Below are positions 11,922-25,900 of a DNA stretch of 64,000 nucleotides, piece by piece (positions within the stretch are counted from its first letter, which is position 1; every line of letters begins with the position of its first letter). Origin of the DNA: Lingula anatina. Lineage: Eukaryota; Brachiopoda; Lingulata; Lingulida; Lingulidae. The notes beneath the pieces were generated by a model that searched no databases, was not told the DNA's origin, and saw only the letters and a list, made by a program, of their open reading frames with translations. The translations under genes and the position numbers were made by a program. The stretch covers positions 372,001 to 436,000 of the forward strand of contig NW_019774547.1 of NCBI RefSeq assembly GCF_001039355.2, read 5' to 3'.

Positions 11922-13949
11922 GACAGGCACGTTTGGCTTTTTTTTTTGACTCCTCGGACATTTTTTAAGCAAGAGAGCTCAATCATAAAGATCAGACAGA
12001 ACTATAACTAAGCATGAGGCAAAACTTTGTGTGCTAGGCCTATAATGTTGTTATTTTTGTTGAAATATTTTTGAAATTTTGCAAGGATTTCGAACTTAGT
12101 TCGTTTCTAGTCTGTGATGGAGAGGGGGGGATGCTTATGTATCTTGCTATCGAAACAAATGGGTCACAACTGTCTGTCATGAATGGTGGTAAATATCGAT
12201 CGTGATTTCTTAAAAATTATCGTTACATCAATTTTGAAATCGAGTCTTTTGTATCGAGCAATTTACCCTAGAAACATATCCTAGAAAACTATGGTTTTTG
12301 CTATTATTTGCCATAATACTGCATTATTTTTGCATAATATGTGTTACATCATTAACGGTGGCTTTTAGTGATTTTAATTATTAAAATAACTTGATAATCA
12401 CATGGACTCAGAGGCGTGGAAGTTTTTGAAATTATCCCTTCATATGTTCAAGAAAGTAACATTTCACTTATAAATGATCATGTATTGGATATATCAGAGA
12501 AAAGACTGGGGAAGGCCACAGGGCCTTTTAAAATAGAAAGAACTGGACGTTCTATCGTATCGAAGACTTGCAGTAAGAAATGAACCCAAGGGTGTTTAAA
12601 TGCTATTCCGTCGAAAAAAAAAATTAAATTTCTCTAAATAAATCTCTAAATAAATCTCTAAATAAATAAATAAATAGACCTAAATAAATTATGAAATACA
12701 TAAATAGCATACGCTTACCATGTTAAATTTTTTTAAAATTAAAACGGGCTTAAGGGCACTATTTTGATTGCATACCGTCTTTGCAATTTTGTAGTAGGCC
12801 TACGTAAAAAAGAATAATATTATACGAACGTTTTTACGGGTGTTATTAATCTTTTCTGTCCCATAGTCGGCTCTCCATTTCTCTGTACGGGCGATACCCG
12901 TCCCAATACCCCGACCAACCCTAACCAACTAATCATACGGGACCCCGGACTTCGTTCCGTTCCTAGGACTATAGCCATTCCTGCCACACCGGCTGTCTGC
13001 ACTGTGCAGTAAGGTCTACTGCTTTTAATATTTAAGGTTTATTTCACATAGTAGAAAACAGGCTCGTGCATAATAAACATCTATATCTTAGTCATGCAAT
13101 ACTTGTAGTCTTATGCTAGCTTACGATCAGTGCTGTGAGCAGTTGATTAAGCATTAAGACCGCACCTATTATGACTATGAAATACTTGCCATGTATGTGT
13201 AGGCCTAATAACGGTGCATATCTACATATGTAATTTTGGTGCTACTTATCTATGTATTTTTAAAAAAATATTATTGCTATTTACTCTATATGTCTTTTTT
13301 TTATATTATTGCTATTACTCTCTCCAGGGGCGGATTTAGGCCGTCTTCTGGGTCTTCCAGAAGACGGTCAGATTTTCAAGTTTACATTGATGGGTATCTA
13401 ATTTTTTCTGTCGGAAGACGGTCAGAAAATGGAGGATGGATCAACAAAGATAATTTGGAAGACTGTCAGAAAATAACTCTGGATCCGTCCCTGCTCTCTC
13501 TGTACGTTTCACCAGCTGTCTGGTGTAGAAGGTATGAATAAAACATATACATTACTTTTAAAAGGCGTGAAAAGGTGATTTTAAGGACAGTACAGAAAAC
13601 ACTGACCATCAGTGTTTGTTACCAGATAAGTTCTTTGCCACTTACAGCACCAGGAAGGCCACACTATAATATTTACACACGCCTGCTCTATAAACCCAGT
13701 ACGCATGCTTTTCTACTGACCCAGTTCTCATTCAGAAAGTGCATGTGCGTCATTGCCAGCTTGCAACCCGGCCTGTGACGCTCGTATTTATTCTTCTCGT
13801 TCAATATTCGGACCTTATTATACACATGACAATCGGGAACACAATACATTCTTAATCTCGGCCAGAAAGTCTCGTAGCTGGAATCTGGGTCAGTGGCTAT
13901 CACCCCCAGTGATTGGAAGAGTTCATTTCGGTCCAGTGTGTAGTGTAGC
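11922..13949. other. Spacer before PDE7, with UTR and probable promoter
   Basis: Contains the GAREM-like 3' UTR, an AAATAAATCTCT-type low-complexity tract near 12630-12680, a GC-richer block at about 12830-13015 of unknown origin, a MITE (13325-13493), and the leader before the PDE7 start. An in-frame TAG at 13941 closes the reading frame just before that ATG. Confidence 0.6.
13325..13493 (+). mobile_element. hAT-like MITE, family R2, copy 1
   Basis: A 169-bp element starting CAGGGGCGGATT and ending GGATCCGTCCCTG, so the ends are inverted repeats. An internal inverted motif (GTCTTC..GAAGAC) occurs several times. A near-identical copy in opposite orientation is at 23344-23511. The flanks are CT-rich, so the target duplication cannot be read. 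Confidence 0.8.
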
Positions 13950-16900
13950 ATGGATATATGCCCGGGGAAGGGGCTTGAAAACCAGCCCTATCTCCCTCCT
14001 GATCAACCCATCCCTGACTCGGCTCTTGCTCGACGTGGTGCAATATCTTTTTGTTCCAGCAACAGCTACTATACTCAGCCACGGTTTGAGGTAAGTGTCA
14101 AATACGACAGGAGATCCAGTGCTCGTGGCCACACTGTTTGCTGTTGTGAATACATTGTTGTAGACATAATAAAGGCTTCACCTACCTGGACATTGACTAA
14201 TTTATATATAATGATACACGAACTTTTAAGAACATGTATCCAGATAATTATTAATTACATTTCCATATATAATTTTTTATTAAAAACTTTTTTTGTAGAA
14301 GACATTAGGCAGTTATAAATCCTGGAAATTGACCACATACTATTATAATACAGCTGCAGATAGATAGAAAGTGGAGTACGGTAATTACTCGCACTCTTCA
14401 AACACCTTGCTTACTGATATATCTTTATAGTTCTTATTAATTACTTGTCTCAAAAAAACAAATGTTGGGACATTAACCAATACTTGCTGTGTAGAAATTT
14501 TACAGATTAAAGTAACAAGTAGCATTCATTTTGGAAATGTAATTTAATTAAATCAATCTTGATCAAAATTTATTTGTAAGAAGGGTAATTTCCCATCAAA
14601 ATCATGATGCACACAAGGATACATACTCACACTGCTGATGGTAGTCATTAATTTATATTTTATAACTAGCGTGGTCTGCATTTTGGATCCTGCCCTTTTT
14701 ATGCTATAAAACATAATTTAATATTTCCTTCTTTGCACTTTTGATAAATTCACATTTTTTGTTTGTTTTGATGCAATTGATTGGTTTTCACGTAAGGACA
14801 GGTTCTTTGAAGATTTAATAATGCTCATAACCCATAATATTCCTTTTTGAATTATAATGTCAGATTTCAATTTTATTTAGATCACACCTTTGCTGAGCAG
14901 GGAAATAAAAAGTGCTATTTCATATCCAAGATATCTTATGATGACACTACTCTCAGTTATTGACAATCTTTTATCTGCAAATCAAACCTTTAAATTTTTT
15001 TCGTAGTTAAGTGATATTTGGGTATTATGAGAATTACCAAAAAATTAAATTATTTTAAATAAATATTTTTTGAAGGATTCAGGCCAGTTTCAAATGTAAA
15101 TCAAAGCAAACAGCATGGCTTTGTAGCTATTTGGAACTGGTGAGGTGACTTTTTACTTTAGTGATAACAGATATAGGACTCATGGCATTTAAATTTTAAG
15201 TAATAACATTACTGGTATGCTTTTTATGTTTTTTTTTTTTTTTGAACCAAAAAGTTTTAAAAATTGGCAGAGATCAGTTCGAAACTTGGCAGAAATAAGT
15301 TTGAATACCAATGGGCAAGAATTGTATTGAACTGCTTATAATTGCCATTAATAAGTTATGCTTTGATTGCCTTGCTACAAGTACCTCTATGGCGTTGTTT
15401 ATGTTAGACTTATCTTCTGCCTGCTTACGTATGTAACCATTGTGAAACAAATAAACGAACAATGCACTTTCTTGTTACATTAGACCAGTTATTGATCATA
15501 TATAGAAGATGATATGTGTAATGTAGCAACCCAAAGTGATAGATTAATCAAAATGATAATTGGATCATTGACTATTGAATTATAAATGTTTTATTGTTGG
15601 GACAGTTTTGAAATAAGATGCCATCATAGAAGCCATTATTATCCCATTGAATTCATGATAAAACCCATGTCCTAATCATTGTCCAGTACAGTTTGCCATT
15701 TTTGGTATAACACAGCTTGCAAACATTGGTATATTTGAACCTGTTGCAGATATTGTAGGGACTTTCCTCTGGTATGCATTTCCATCTGTTGTGGGATGAC
15801 TGAGTTTGCTGATGTTACTGTCTTCATACAGGACAATCTGTATCATTTAAGCACCCCAAATAAAACCTGAGGATTGCTTCTCTGCATTCATTATTGGTCA
15901 ATATATATTTGACTTTTTGAGAACAGATTTCCACTGAAATCTCTGTCCCATGTGTGATGTGCTTTGAGTGTAATTTTGTTAAATGTATTTCATGCATTAA
16001 GGATCTTGACTTTCTATGCTGACATCTCATCTTTACCTGGTATTTGAAATTTGATTAATAGAGAGTTAATTACAGTGCCATTTCTGCTTTTTTTGTGGCA
16101 GATAGCAATAAGTTCTCCATCATATCTGTGCAGGCAGACAGAGGCTTTACCTAGGTAGGCTCCCTGGTAACCTTAGGAAGCCCTGTACTTTATATAATCA
16201 CTAAAACAATGTTTAATGTAACAAAAAGAAGTACTTGTTTTTATGACAGAATCTTCATCTTGAAGCAAAAGTTTGTAAAAACATCAGAAAGGATTGCTCA
16301 AACAGTTGCATTTCCCAAATATTTAGTTCCATGGAGGCCTGACTGGACCATACAGAATTGTGAGCATTGGTGGGCTTTTGCTGCTGTCCTCAGGCTTTCT
16401 CTCCTTTTACATAGTTTTACATATTTTTTCTCACACCGATATCTTACAGCATCTACAGCAGAAAATGTGAGGGATTGCTCACTGTGGCTATCAGAATTTC
16501 ACAGATTGAAAAAAGAAGCTATTTTTGCTCCTCTGTCTCTCTTGTCTCAATAATAGATAATCTTTTTGACATGTATGACATAAATAGCCAATCAAGCATT
16601 AATAGCTATTTGTATTGCTTATTAATATGAAAGTAATTCATGTTCTTGTCTCAGTAATCTTCCGAACATACAGAAAGTGTCAAAGCAGACAGTGGTTGGA
16701 ACTTCCATTACAGTATGCTTGCTGTTCACTATGATGCTATCACAATACAGAATCAAGTTTTGCAGGGTTTAATTTGGAGATCCTAGTACTTAAATCATGG
16801 ACTGATTTTCCAAGCACAATTCTCCATCAGTTTGTCTCCCATGCCTGAACCAAACTCCTTTTTAAAACTGTAATTTGTTTTGGTTGAGATTAATAGGATG

Positions 16901-19900
16901 GGGTTGTTGAAAATTCAGTACTTGCTTCAGTTTCTCAACAAGTTGAATTTTTCCCGAGAAAAAGCAATTTTTTCCTTGTCATGAATCATTGCAATTGGAT
17001 TAGATGTATATACCATTTTGATTCAACCAAATAACTCTAAATTATTGACCACCTTCCATTCACTAAATATTATAAATCTAATGCACCAAATCATAGTGGC
17101 CTCAATTTCACTTCATTCCTTTTGAAACTTTTGTTTATGACATATGAGCCCCCAATAACAATGTTTCATCAAACAAAAGCATTATTTTGCCTCTTTACTA
17201 ATGAAATCAGAAATAAGCCTTGAAAAAAGAATGAAACTGGCAACAAATTGTAGTACTAATAGGTGTTAAAACGGTATTAATAGCTGATCAGGAGAGGGAG
17301 GTCTGTTTGAATTCGAAAACACAATTTTTAACACCAAAACACTGCTGTATCAGTTTAAATTTACAAATATCCCCAATACATTTTTTGATTTGACAGTATT
17401 ATCTCACAACATGACAAAGTTTATTTCTGCAAGCCGATAAGGGAATAGATCCAAATGTATCTTTCTATCTATCTATCTATCTATCTATCTAAGTTAATGG
17501 CGCATTGCTTTCATTTTGAATGAGTTTTGAGGTCATCAGTAGACTTTTAGCCCCTTATTATTCAGTGAGGTTTAATAGTGTTATCGAAATGATAAATCTT
17601 GTTGGATTTTCTTCTTTTGAAACTTATTTTTGAAACAAGAATTTCATTACTAGTACGTGTTTCACAGAGAATTTACATTACATTATGGTTTTTGTGTGCA
17701 TTACAGCATTGGATCAGAAGGTTGCATGGATATCTCAATTTTGTGGTTGCAGGGGTGTTAAATTTGTTCCTCTGTTATGTGTAATCTGGTCAAAGATTGG
17801 ACTTACTGTGGTAAGAAAATGTGGTAAAATTGAACACTTGGATGCTTTGTACGCTTTGCTGCTCTTGCTATTGATAAAACTTGACCATTGAATACAGTCA
17901 TACCATGGCTCACTGCCACATCACAGTTCACAGGTTTTAAAACAATAAAGTAGTAATAAGGTAATCAAATGATTTGATAGAAGCTGAATGCATCTATTGA
18001 CAGGTTAAAAAGTTAATGGAAAACATATTGACTTGCCTTGGAGTTATAGCCAACAGAATAATTCACAAAGCCATCAATCATTGATGTCTTCATTTTGAAT
18101 TGCCATGATGTGGCCTTTGTTCGAATCACAGGGAAGGGTGTTGGTATATAACACATATTGTTATCTAGCTCTCCAGTTCTCTACAATTTCTGTTCACTGT
18201 TTTGAAAAATTTTCTATTGTTATGTATCATTATGAATTTGGTTCCAAACAGTAACCAGGTTTATTGTTTGGAAAATATTACTAAGTCAAACACTGAATTT
18301 TAGTTGTTAATGAAGATTTCAAGTTACAGTGGTAACATCAAAAATATCTTTATAATTAGAGAAATGTTCATTATATAAAAATGGTCAGTTTGCATGAAGA
18401 CAGAAGAAAAGAGATGGGAGCTTCTGAATCATTAGTTACAAAAAAGCTGATCCAGTTTTTTTAGAGGCAGTAAAGATATATGGTTGTGTGGGTGTGCATA
18501 TGCGCATAAAATATATAAAAAGTGAGTTTGCAATAAAATGAAATAAAAAATTAAAAAAAAACAAAAAAAACATTGAGGTTTTCTTGGCCCCTTGACTGAT
18601 TCTACTAATGCTACTGCAATGAATTGCCTAGTGCTGATGATTTATTGATTTCTATTCAACCTCTGCTAATATTGAATTATATGGATGAATCTCCCCGTGA
18701 GATTCTATCATTTCAAGGTAAAACATTGCTAGAATTCTGCCAATTTAATGGTGTACAGTTTTTTGTGTGTTTTATTATTGAAACTTTATTTTGAAATCAG
18801 AAATTAATCAGTTGTATGCTCAGAAACAATTTGACTTTTGAATTTAGTTTTTTTTATTGACATCCCCACCTTTTTCTTGTTGGCATCCCCACTCTACCCT
18901 TTGAATTTGTTGCATTATGTTGATAATGCAATATAGATAATGCAGAACATTTGTTATAAAAGAATATTAAAAATATGTTGTACATAAAGACACTATAGAT
19001 TTCTCAATTTGTCACATTAAAAAAAAATTTGATGAACCACTTAGGCACGAGGCAGTATATGTCGAGAAATTAAATTTTAAGGGCACATTCAGAACAAGAT
19101 TACAGATCTGCGGATCAAATATGGCCAACCCATTTGAAAGCTTGATGCATAATCCTCTAATAGACACTCAATAGATTCCTCATGGAGATTACGCGGCAAA
19201 CTTTCAGGTGGGTCAGACTTTTTTGATCCCTCGATCTGTTAGTCCTCAAATCAACTTTGGTAGTGAATGCGGCCTTAGTCTAATTCTATCTTTTGAAACC
19301 AGGGGTCTCTTTAACTAGGGCTTTATAGTTCAGTAACTGGTATGAATTTAAATGATTGTCCTTTGTGACACAAGATTAACCCATAGTAGTGCAAATAATC
19401 AAGCACTGCACTCGATTCATAACAGATCCATGGAGGCATGGCCAATGTTTTAGATCATCATTTTCTGTACTTTAGTGAAACACTATAGATTTATTTAAAA
19501 CTGAAAGAGACCTAAATATGGGTGTTAAAGCGAAGGCCAATTTGCTGTTTTACCACTGTTTTAAGAAAATGATCCTCAGTTCTAAGAACCCACTGGATCA
19601 AACCAGAAGCAGTAGTCAGTAACTGACAAAAAAAAAAAAAAAAAAAAAGCACGATAAAAAAATAAGTGGCATTTAATGTTGGGCCATTGCTTATGTCACA
19701 GACTGCCTAGACATTTATATGACCCTTACATTGACAGGTGTGACATGGGATATTGAGAGGCAGTTTCAAAGAAGTCTTTCCGAGGCCTAAAAATGAATAT
19801 AATGATAACTTCTAATCATTTGCAGCCATTTTTCTGGGCTTTGTGATTAATTCAGGGATTAACGAGAAAAGCGGAGGTTATCAGTAAGCTATTGACGTCA

Positions 19901-22900
19901 CTGATGCAGTGTGTGTCAGATACCAGTAATGCCTCTGCTGTAATATTCATTCTGCACATGCACCTGTGATGTCAATACCTGGTTGATAACCTCCGCTTCT
20001 CTCGTTAATCCCCTAAGTGATCAAAATACTGCAAATGACTACATATTATTATAAATTATCACCTAGATGGCATAGTGTTGCATTTCCCTCCTTTGGTGAC
20101 GTAGTAGTGACTGTAACATTCTGAGTGTCACATTTTACTGAGGATGGTGCATAATGAACATTCAAATATTTCAAGTGAGTAAAAGTTTGTTTGTGAAAAT
20201 AAAATAAGAGATTTTTTGATGTTGAATGCATTTTATAGGTACTTTCTATTGGAAACAGTGTTTTAATAACTTTATCTACAAAATTTTCATTATTCAGCCA
20301 TCAAAAACTGCCAACATATGCTTCCTCATATATAGTGTTATGAAAAGGGATATATCAGATATGAATTGTGACTTTTTCTTGGGGGGGGGGGGGATTTTAG
20401 TTGGAACATGCACTGGGGGTGAATTTGGGACACTTGAGATATTTTGGTACAACAGTTATTTTTAAATCTTAGTCAAACTGGCTAATTCTAGTAGTTAGTA
20501 ATATATTATAGCTGCTATTTTCTGTTTGAAAACAATGTTGCATACACTGCAATACTGATAAAACATTCATGGAAACCGATAGGCCTATTGTCTTGAAACT
20601 CACAGGAGTAATCAACCTTCCAATATTTATTCTGTTTTTTCTCTTTTTTCAGCATATTTTATCTACAATCAGTGGCGGATTTGGGGGGGGTCCTGAACCC
20701 CCCTTTCAATTTTTGAAAAAAAAACTCACACCAAGGGGATCCCCTCTTGAAATTATAATTTTGACTAGCTGAATCATAGTTGTAAACTGTACAAATAACA
20801 CTGTTTGCCCTCTAAAATATCAACACTTCATCAGGCCCCGAACCCCATGCCAAAAGGGAGGAGGGTTGCCTTCACATCTGCAGACCCCCCCACCCTTCAA
20901 AAAATCCTGGATCTGCCCTTGCACCATTATACAGATAACATGAAAAATGTGTCATATTTTGCTATAAAACTTGTAGGACTGATTCAGAGGACTAATACAC
21001 AGATCTTGATTGGTTTAGTTTCGATGAGGTTGTGCCTTTTTTTAGAGGAGGATAATTGTGTGGTTGGGTACAATCACCCAGCTGGGCATCTGAAGTAAGT
21101 CTAAGGCCATGCTTGACTTGAATTACGTAACATAGATAGGGATGTGCGCTACTCAACACCTAGGTGTGAAAAGGGTATGCCTGTGAGGAATGCGTTCTCG
21201 TTCTGGCTGATCACCTCAAACTCCACAGGGTCTGATACAGTCATTTTGGTCACAGAGTAACATATATCTGGCGAGCAATTTAATTTTCATAACTTGTGTG
21301 CAATTTAATTAACTTGGATGACACTCAATACCTTCATATTTCCTGTGCTGTGTTCAATGTTAATATCCTTGACGTCAAAAGGCCAGGTGAATTGGATTTG
21401 ACTTAACAAGTGTTGATTTGCAGGTGGATCTTTTAAAGGCGGCAGTATTTCCCAAGAAAAGAAAGAAAGAAATTTTCATTGCCATGTGCATATCATCATA
21501 TTTTAAAGCTTTTTTGATAATTAAGTTGCAATTTTTCATCCAAGATATCTTTAATATTTAGTACCAGGGATGAAATGTTTTTTGATCAGTTTAATGGGAT
21601 TTTACATAATTTGAATTGGCATTTACAAGAATGGGAATTGTGCATCTTGGCATGCTCTGAGAGCTGGATATTCATGGAAAAGGCCCATGTCTTTCAGTCT
21701 TTGTCAGTTGATCTTTGAATGTGACTACTTCAGCAAGGGATCAGAAGTCATTTGTGGAGTTGTTGGATGTGTTCATAATTGGTTTACCTCGACCTGCATT
21801 TTAAGAACACATAGGTCATCTTAAGATAAAATTATGCTGTCAGCTGGTGAAACTGATACTTCTTTCACTTGATGAACATGTAGTGTACATGTTCTTGACC
21901 TTTTCAGTGTGTTTGTGTCTTTGTGGGTATGTGTGAGTGTGTGTGCATATGTCCTTTATTAAAGGGATAACAACTCATCATATGAGATCTATATTTCACA
22001 ATATAAATACAATGTAAACAACTCATAGAAATATAATATATTCTATTTTACCACAAAAACTACAGTTATAGCAATAAATCTGAAATATGTGCTTGCCATC
22101 TGACCATGTGACCTCCATAGTTGGCTATACTCTGTAATAATCTCTTAAGAGATTATTAAAAAAAAACTTTTAAGAAAAAAAAACAGGGACTAACTTTGAA
22201 TGTAGATATGGATTCGTTAACCATTGGTAAGTATGGGGAAATTGTTGTTTACCCCAGGAAAATTCATTTTTTGGCCAAAATGAACAGTTGTTATCCCTTA
22301 AAACAATTTACAGTGTTGGATTGAGAGTCACAGGGTGAATGGAGCTATTGATAACATTTTAGTGATAGTTTTGTTGTATATTGGTTCACATTTTAATTTT
22401 TTATTTGTAAAGGTATATGTGGAAACAATTTTAATTTTAGAGTAAAATAAGTAAATAATCAGATGTGGCATATGATACCATGCTGCTGTATTTTAATTTG
22501 TATGATTTGGTGATGCATATTACTTCTATTACTTCCATGTGTTATTGAATATGATATATAGTTTTCCTTAAAACATTAAGCTAAAATGGATTAATACATT
22601 TATGGGCAATGCCAGAGACACAATCTGGAAATTAGAAATTGTATTTAAAAATCTTGGAATTTGGTGAGAGGTATATTGGTTGGAACTTTAATTTTTGGTC
22701 TATGAGTATGTAATGGGATTGTAATTGTTCTATTGTCTATCTGTGGTGTAATTCAGTTGTTCAACAGCTGTCACTGTCTGATTGCACAAGAGCTGCGGGT
22801 TGCAGATTAGTATGTTGCATGTTTTCAATAAGTTTTACAGATGTGCCAGTTAAAGTACCAATCTCAAGTTTTCCTTGATGTTATAAAGTTATTATATTAT

Positions 22901-25900
22901 TTAGAAGTATTTGAAGTTCATTTAACTTTTAGAACATTTTTGAAAATGAAATGTCATAATTTTTTCCACAGAAGATTAATTAGTTTCAGTGGTTTCTCAT
23001 AGGTGTCAGCAGTGCTCTGAAACATCAACAACTTGTGTGTGGTGTCTTCTTCATGACTGGTTGTAGCATCACTTTGGCTTGAATAAGTGTGGTGCTAGAA
23101 CAGGTGTCAAGTGTGGAATGTTCCCCTTCACAACCTGTGTTCTCTGGCCTTCCAACTACAAATCTTGGTCAGTACTGAAGGTATGAAATGTGTGGCATAT
23201 AATAGTTTTGCTGTGGCCATTCCTTTTGACTAACATCCCTAATATGATTCCTAGTATTCACTGATTTTGTATTTGCTTAAAAATGAGGGGAAAAACAAGG
23301 TAGGGTTTATAAAGTTTGCCTCAAATACTGATGATTAATAATGCAGGGGCGGATCCAGAGATATTTTCTTACAGTCTTCCAAATTATCTTTGTGGATCCA
23401 TCCTCCATTTTTGACCGTCTTCCGACAGAAAAAGATAGATACCCGTCAATATAAACTTGAAAATCTGACCGTCTTCTGGAAGACCCAGAAGACGGCCTAA
23501 ATCCGCCCCTGATAATGTACTTGTACTTGTTATAAATCAGAAATCTTTGCAATTTGTAGTGCCTTGAATTTAGGAATTGCTAGCATATTTCATATTCATT
23601 AATATTAGTAATAAGTTGACTTTGTAATCTCAGTCATATTTTTATATGAAGAGAAAAAGATACTGGAAAAACTTAAACTAGACTCAACACCAGAGAAGAG
23701 AAAGCCACATGAGCATGGCAGGTGCTATGTAATAATTAGCATTATGACTGTGAATGTAATACCTTTTGGGGATGATTTTAAATACAAAAGAAAACCCTTC
23801 TGTCAATTTTTCCCACTTAAATATTGAAAAAGAAAACCTTTGCAGTTATTTGGATTAATAGTTAGGTGTTATCTTTATATATGATGCAAACTTGGTGAAA
23901 ATGGGATTCTGATATTAACACACTGAACTCGTTCTTGTGCAGTTTTATTATTGTTCTGATATTAATCAAGTTTTGCTAACTATTGCTTTATGCAACCTAA
24001 AAGAATTGATTTGTTCTGGCTACACCTTTTTATTTACACCCTCTTCTAATAGGATATTGTTCAAGGGTTAAAATGTGAGAGAACTGGCACAGTAGTGCAG
24101 CACATTCAAACATTGAAGAGGTAAGAATTGCATATTTAGTAAAGTACACCCAGTCAAAGATTCATGCCACTTGATTTTCCTACCAAAATCAGATAAAGTG
24201 GCTTGGTAGCTGTAAGGATCGGGCTTTTTATGTTTACAGTTTATTGATCAACCGATTTTACTCGCTAAACATTAGCTGTGTACATTTTGCTCTGCTTTTG
24301 TTCACTGTTGACTTAAGAGAAGTTAATGGTGCCCCCAACTTAGAAGAGATTTAGGCACCAAGGTAAGGTATGGTCATGAAATTTTTTCAATAGATTTTAA
24401 TCAAATTAGTTTATGTGAAAGTATAAAGGTATACACAAAGTGCACTTACCTGATTTCTTATTTTCCATGAGTGTGAAGAAGCATGCCTTGCTTGTACATG
24501 AAATACAAATGACTTATTGGGTGTTCAACATTCTGATGGCACAGTAAACTGTTCAGCAAGAGTATTAAAATCACAAGGCTGGTCAAGTGTTGTTCTCCAT
24601 AGGGGAAGAGGGGAAGTGAATGTGTGTATGTGTGTGTGTGTGTGCACCTAACAAGGGTTTCACCATTTAATTCCATGCATGAAAATTGAAAAATTTGAAA
24701 ATTACCATTTTGCATAATTTAAGGTAACTTCTGTTACTTGCATGCATTTCAGTATCATTCTCGCCATAAAAGTCAAATGATATTTGTTTTAGTTGAATTT
24801 TAATTGGATATTATATTTTGTTTAAGCATCAGTTAAGTTAATAAAGGTTGTATAGGTTCTTAAGATAAACACATGAATTTGAATATTTCACCAATCTCGA
24901 TCTAGCTCCCTTGAAAGACCTAGCATGTAATGTATACAAGTCTGTGAAAAGGGGCAAGCTATGTGTTCAAGTGGCCAGTCATTTCCATGGTTAAACCCCT
25001 GTTAGGAATATATACACATTTATTTACGCATTATTTTATTTTTCGGGGGATGTGGTATTCCTAGTTTTTAGGTGAGGAACTTCAAAATGGAGTAGCTGTC
25101 TTGTTTGCTGGTGTCATTGTAAAGCTTTATTATAGGCCTAGTAAAAAGTAAAATAGTGAATAATTTTTTATCATAGTTAGCCTGACTTACCTTGTATCCC
25201 AAGTGCTCCTATTTACTGGAAGTAGATGCATTGTATGTTTCTTGGACTATGAACAGATTAACAGACATGCTGAAAACTTTTCAGAATGGCTGGACATTTG
25301 GACCAGCAGTAATGAAAAATTTGCCGGACCGAATGGATTTTTGTCAGACCGAAAATCACCCTATTTGTTTGAGACAGATACTACCAGTACGATTAGGGTA
25401 GCTTACTTTGTTTGTGAATGTGATAGTTTTGAAATGGAAGGGAAAAAACGCTTTGGGTTTTATATAATTTTATTAGTGAAGTATGTCGGAAGATGACTGT
25501 AAATTCAAAATTGCGGTTCTTAGAACTCTTGTAGGTCCTTTGGACTGACCAAGTCCAATTTTCTACAAGTCCAGACAAATTTTCCCGGTCATGACCGATC
25601 GGACCGACAGTTTCAGCATGTCTGGATTAATTGGATTTACCATGATTCAGTTAAAATAATTGTCTAATTTTGTGGGCATTTTGGTTTGTGGACAGGGTCA
25701 AGAAACTAGGTCAGTTCGACATGCAAGGTTCGACAGTTATTAAACCTTTGAAAACATAGTTATGGGCTCAGGTTACATAAAGAAGTATGCTGTTAATCTA
25801 ATTTTTGAATTTTTTCTGCCATGTGGACTATTTGACTGTTTTGTTTAACTACAGGAAACAAGATTGTCATATCATCAAGTTTTCTGTTTATTGTTTCATA

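Noticed and set aside
24060-24125. Possible PDE7 exon ending GAAGAG|GTAAGA in intron 1
   Set aside because: Good donor, but no ATG or frame that joins the next exon without a stop.
25203-25496. A 97-codon frame in intron 1
   Set aside because: Lies within the TTAA-bounded element, resembles no known protein and has a repetitive base pattern.
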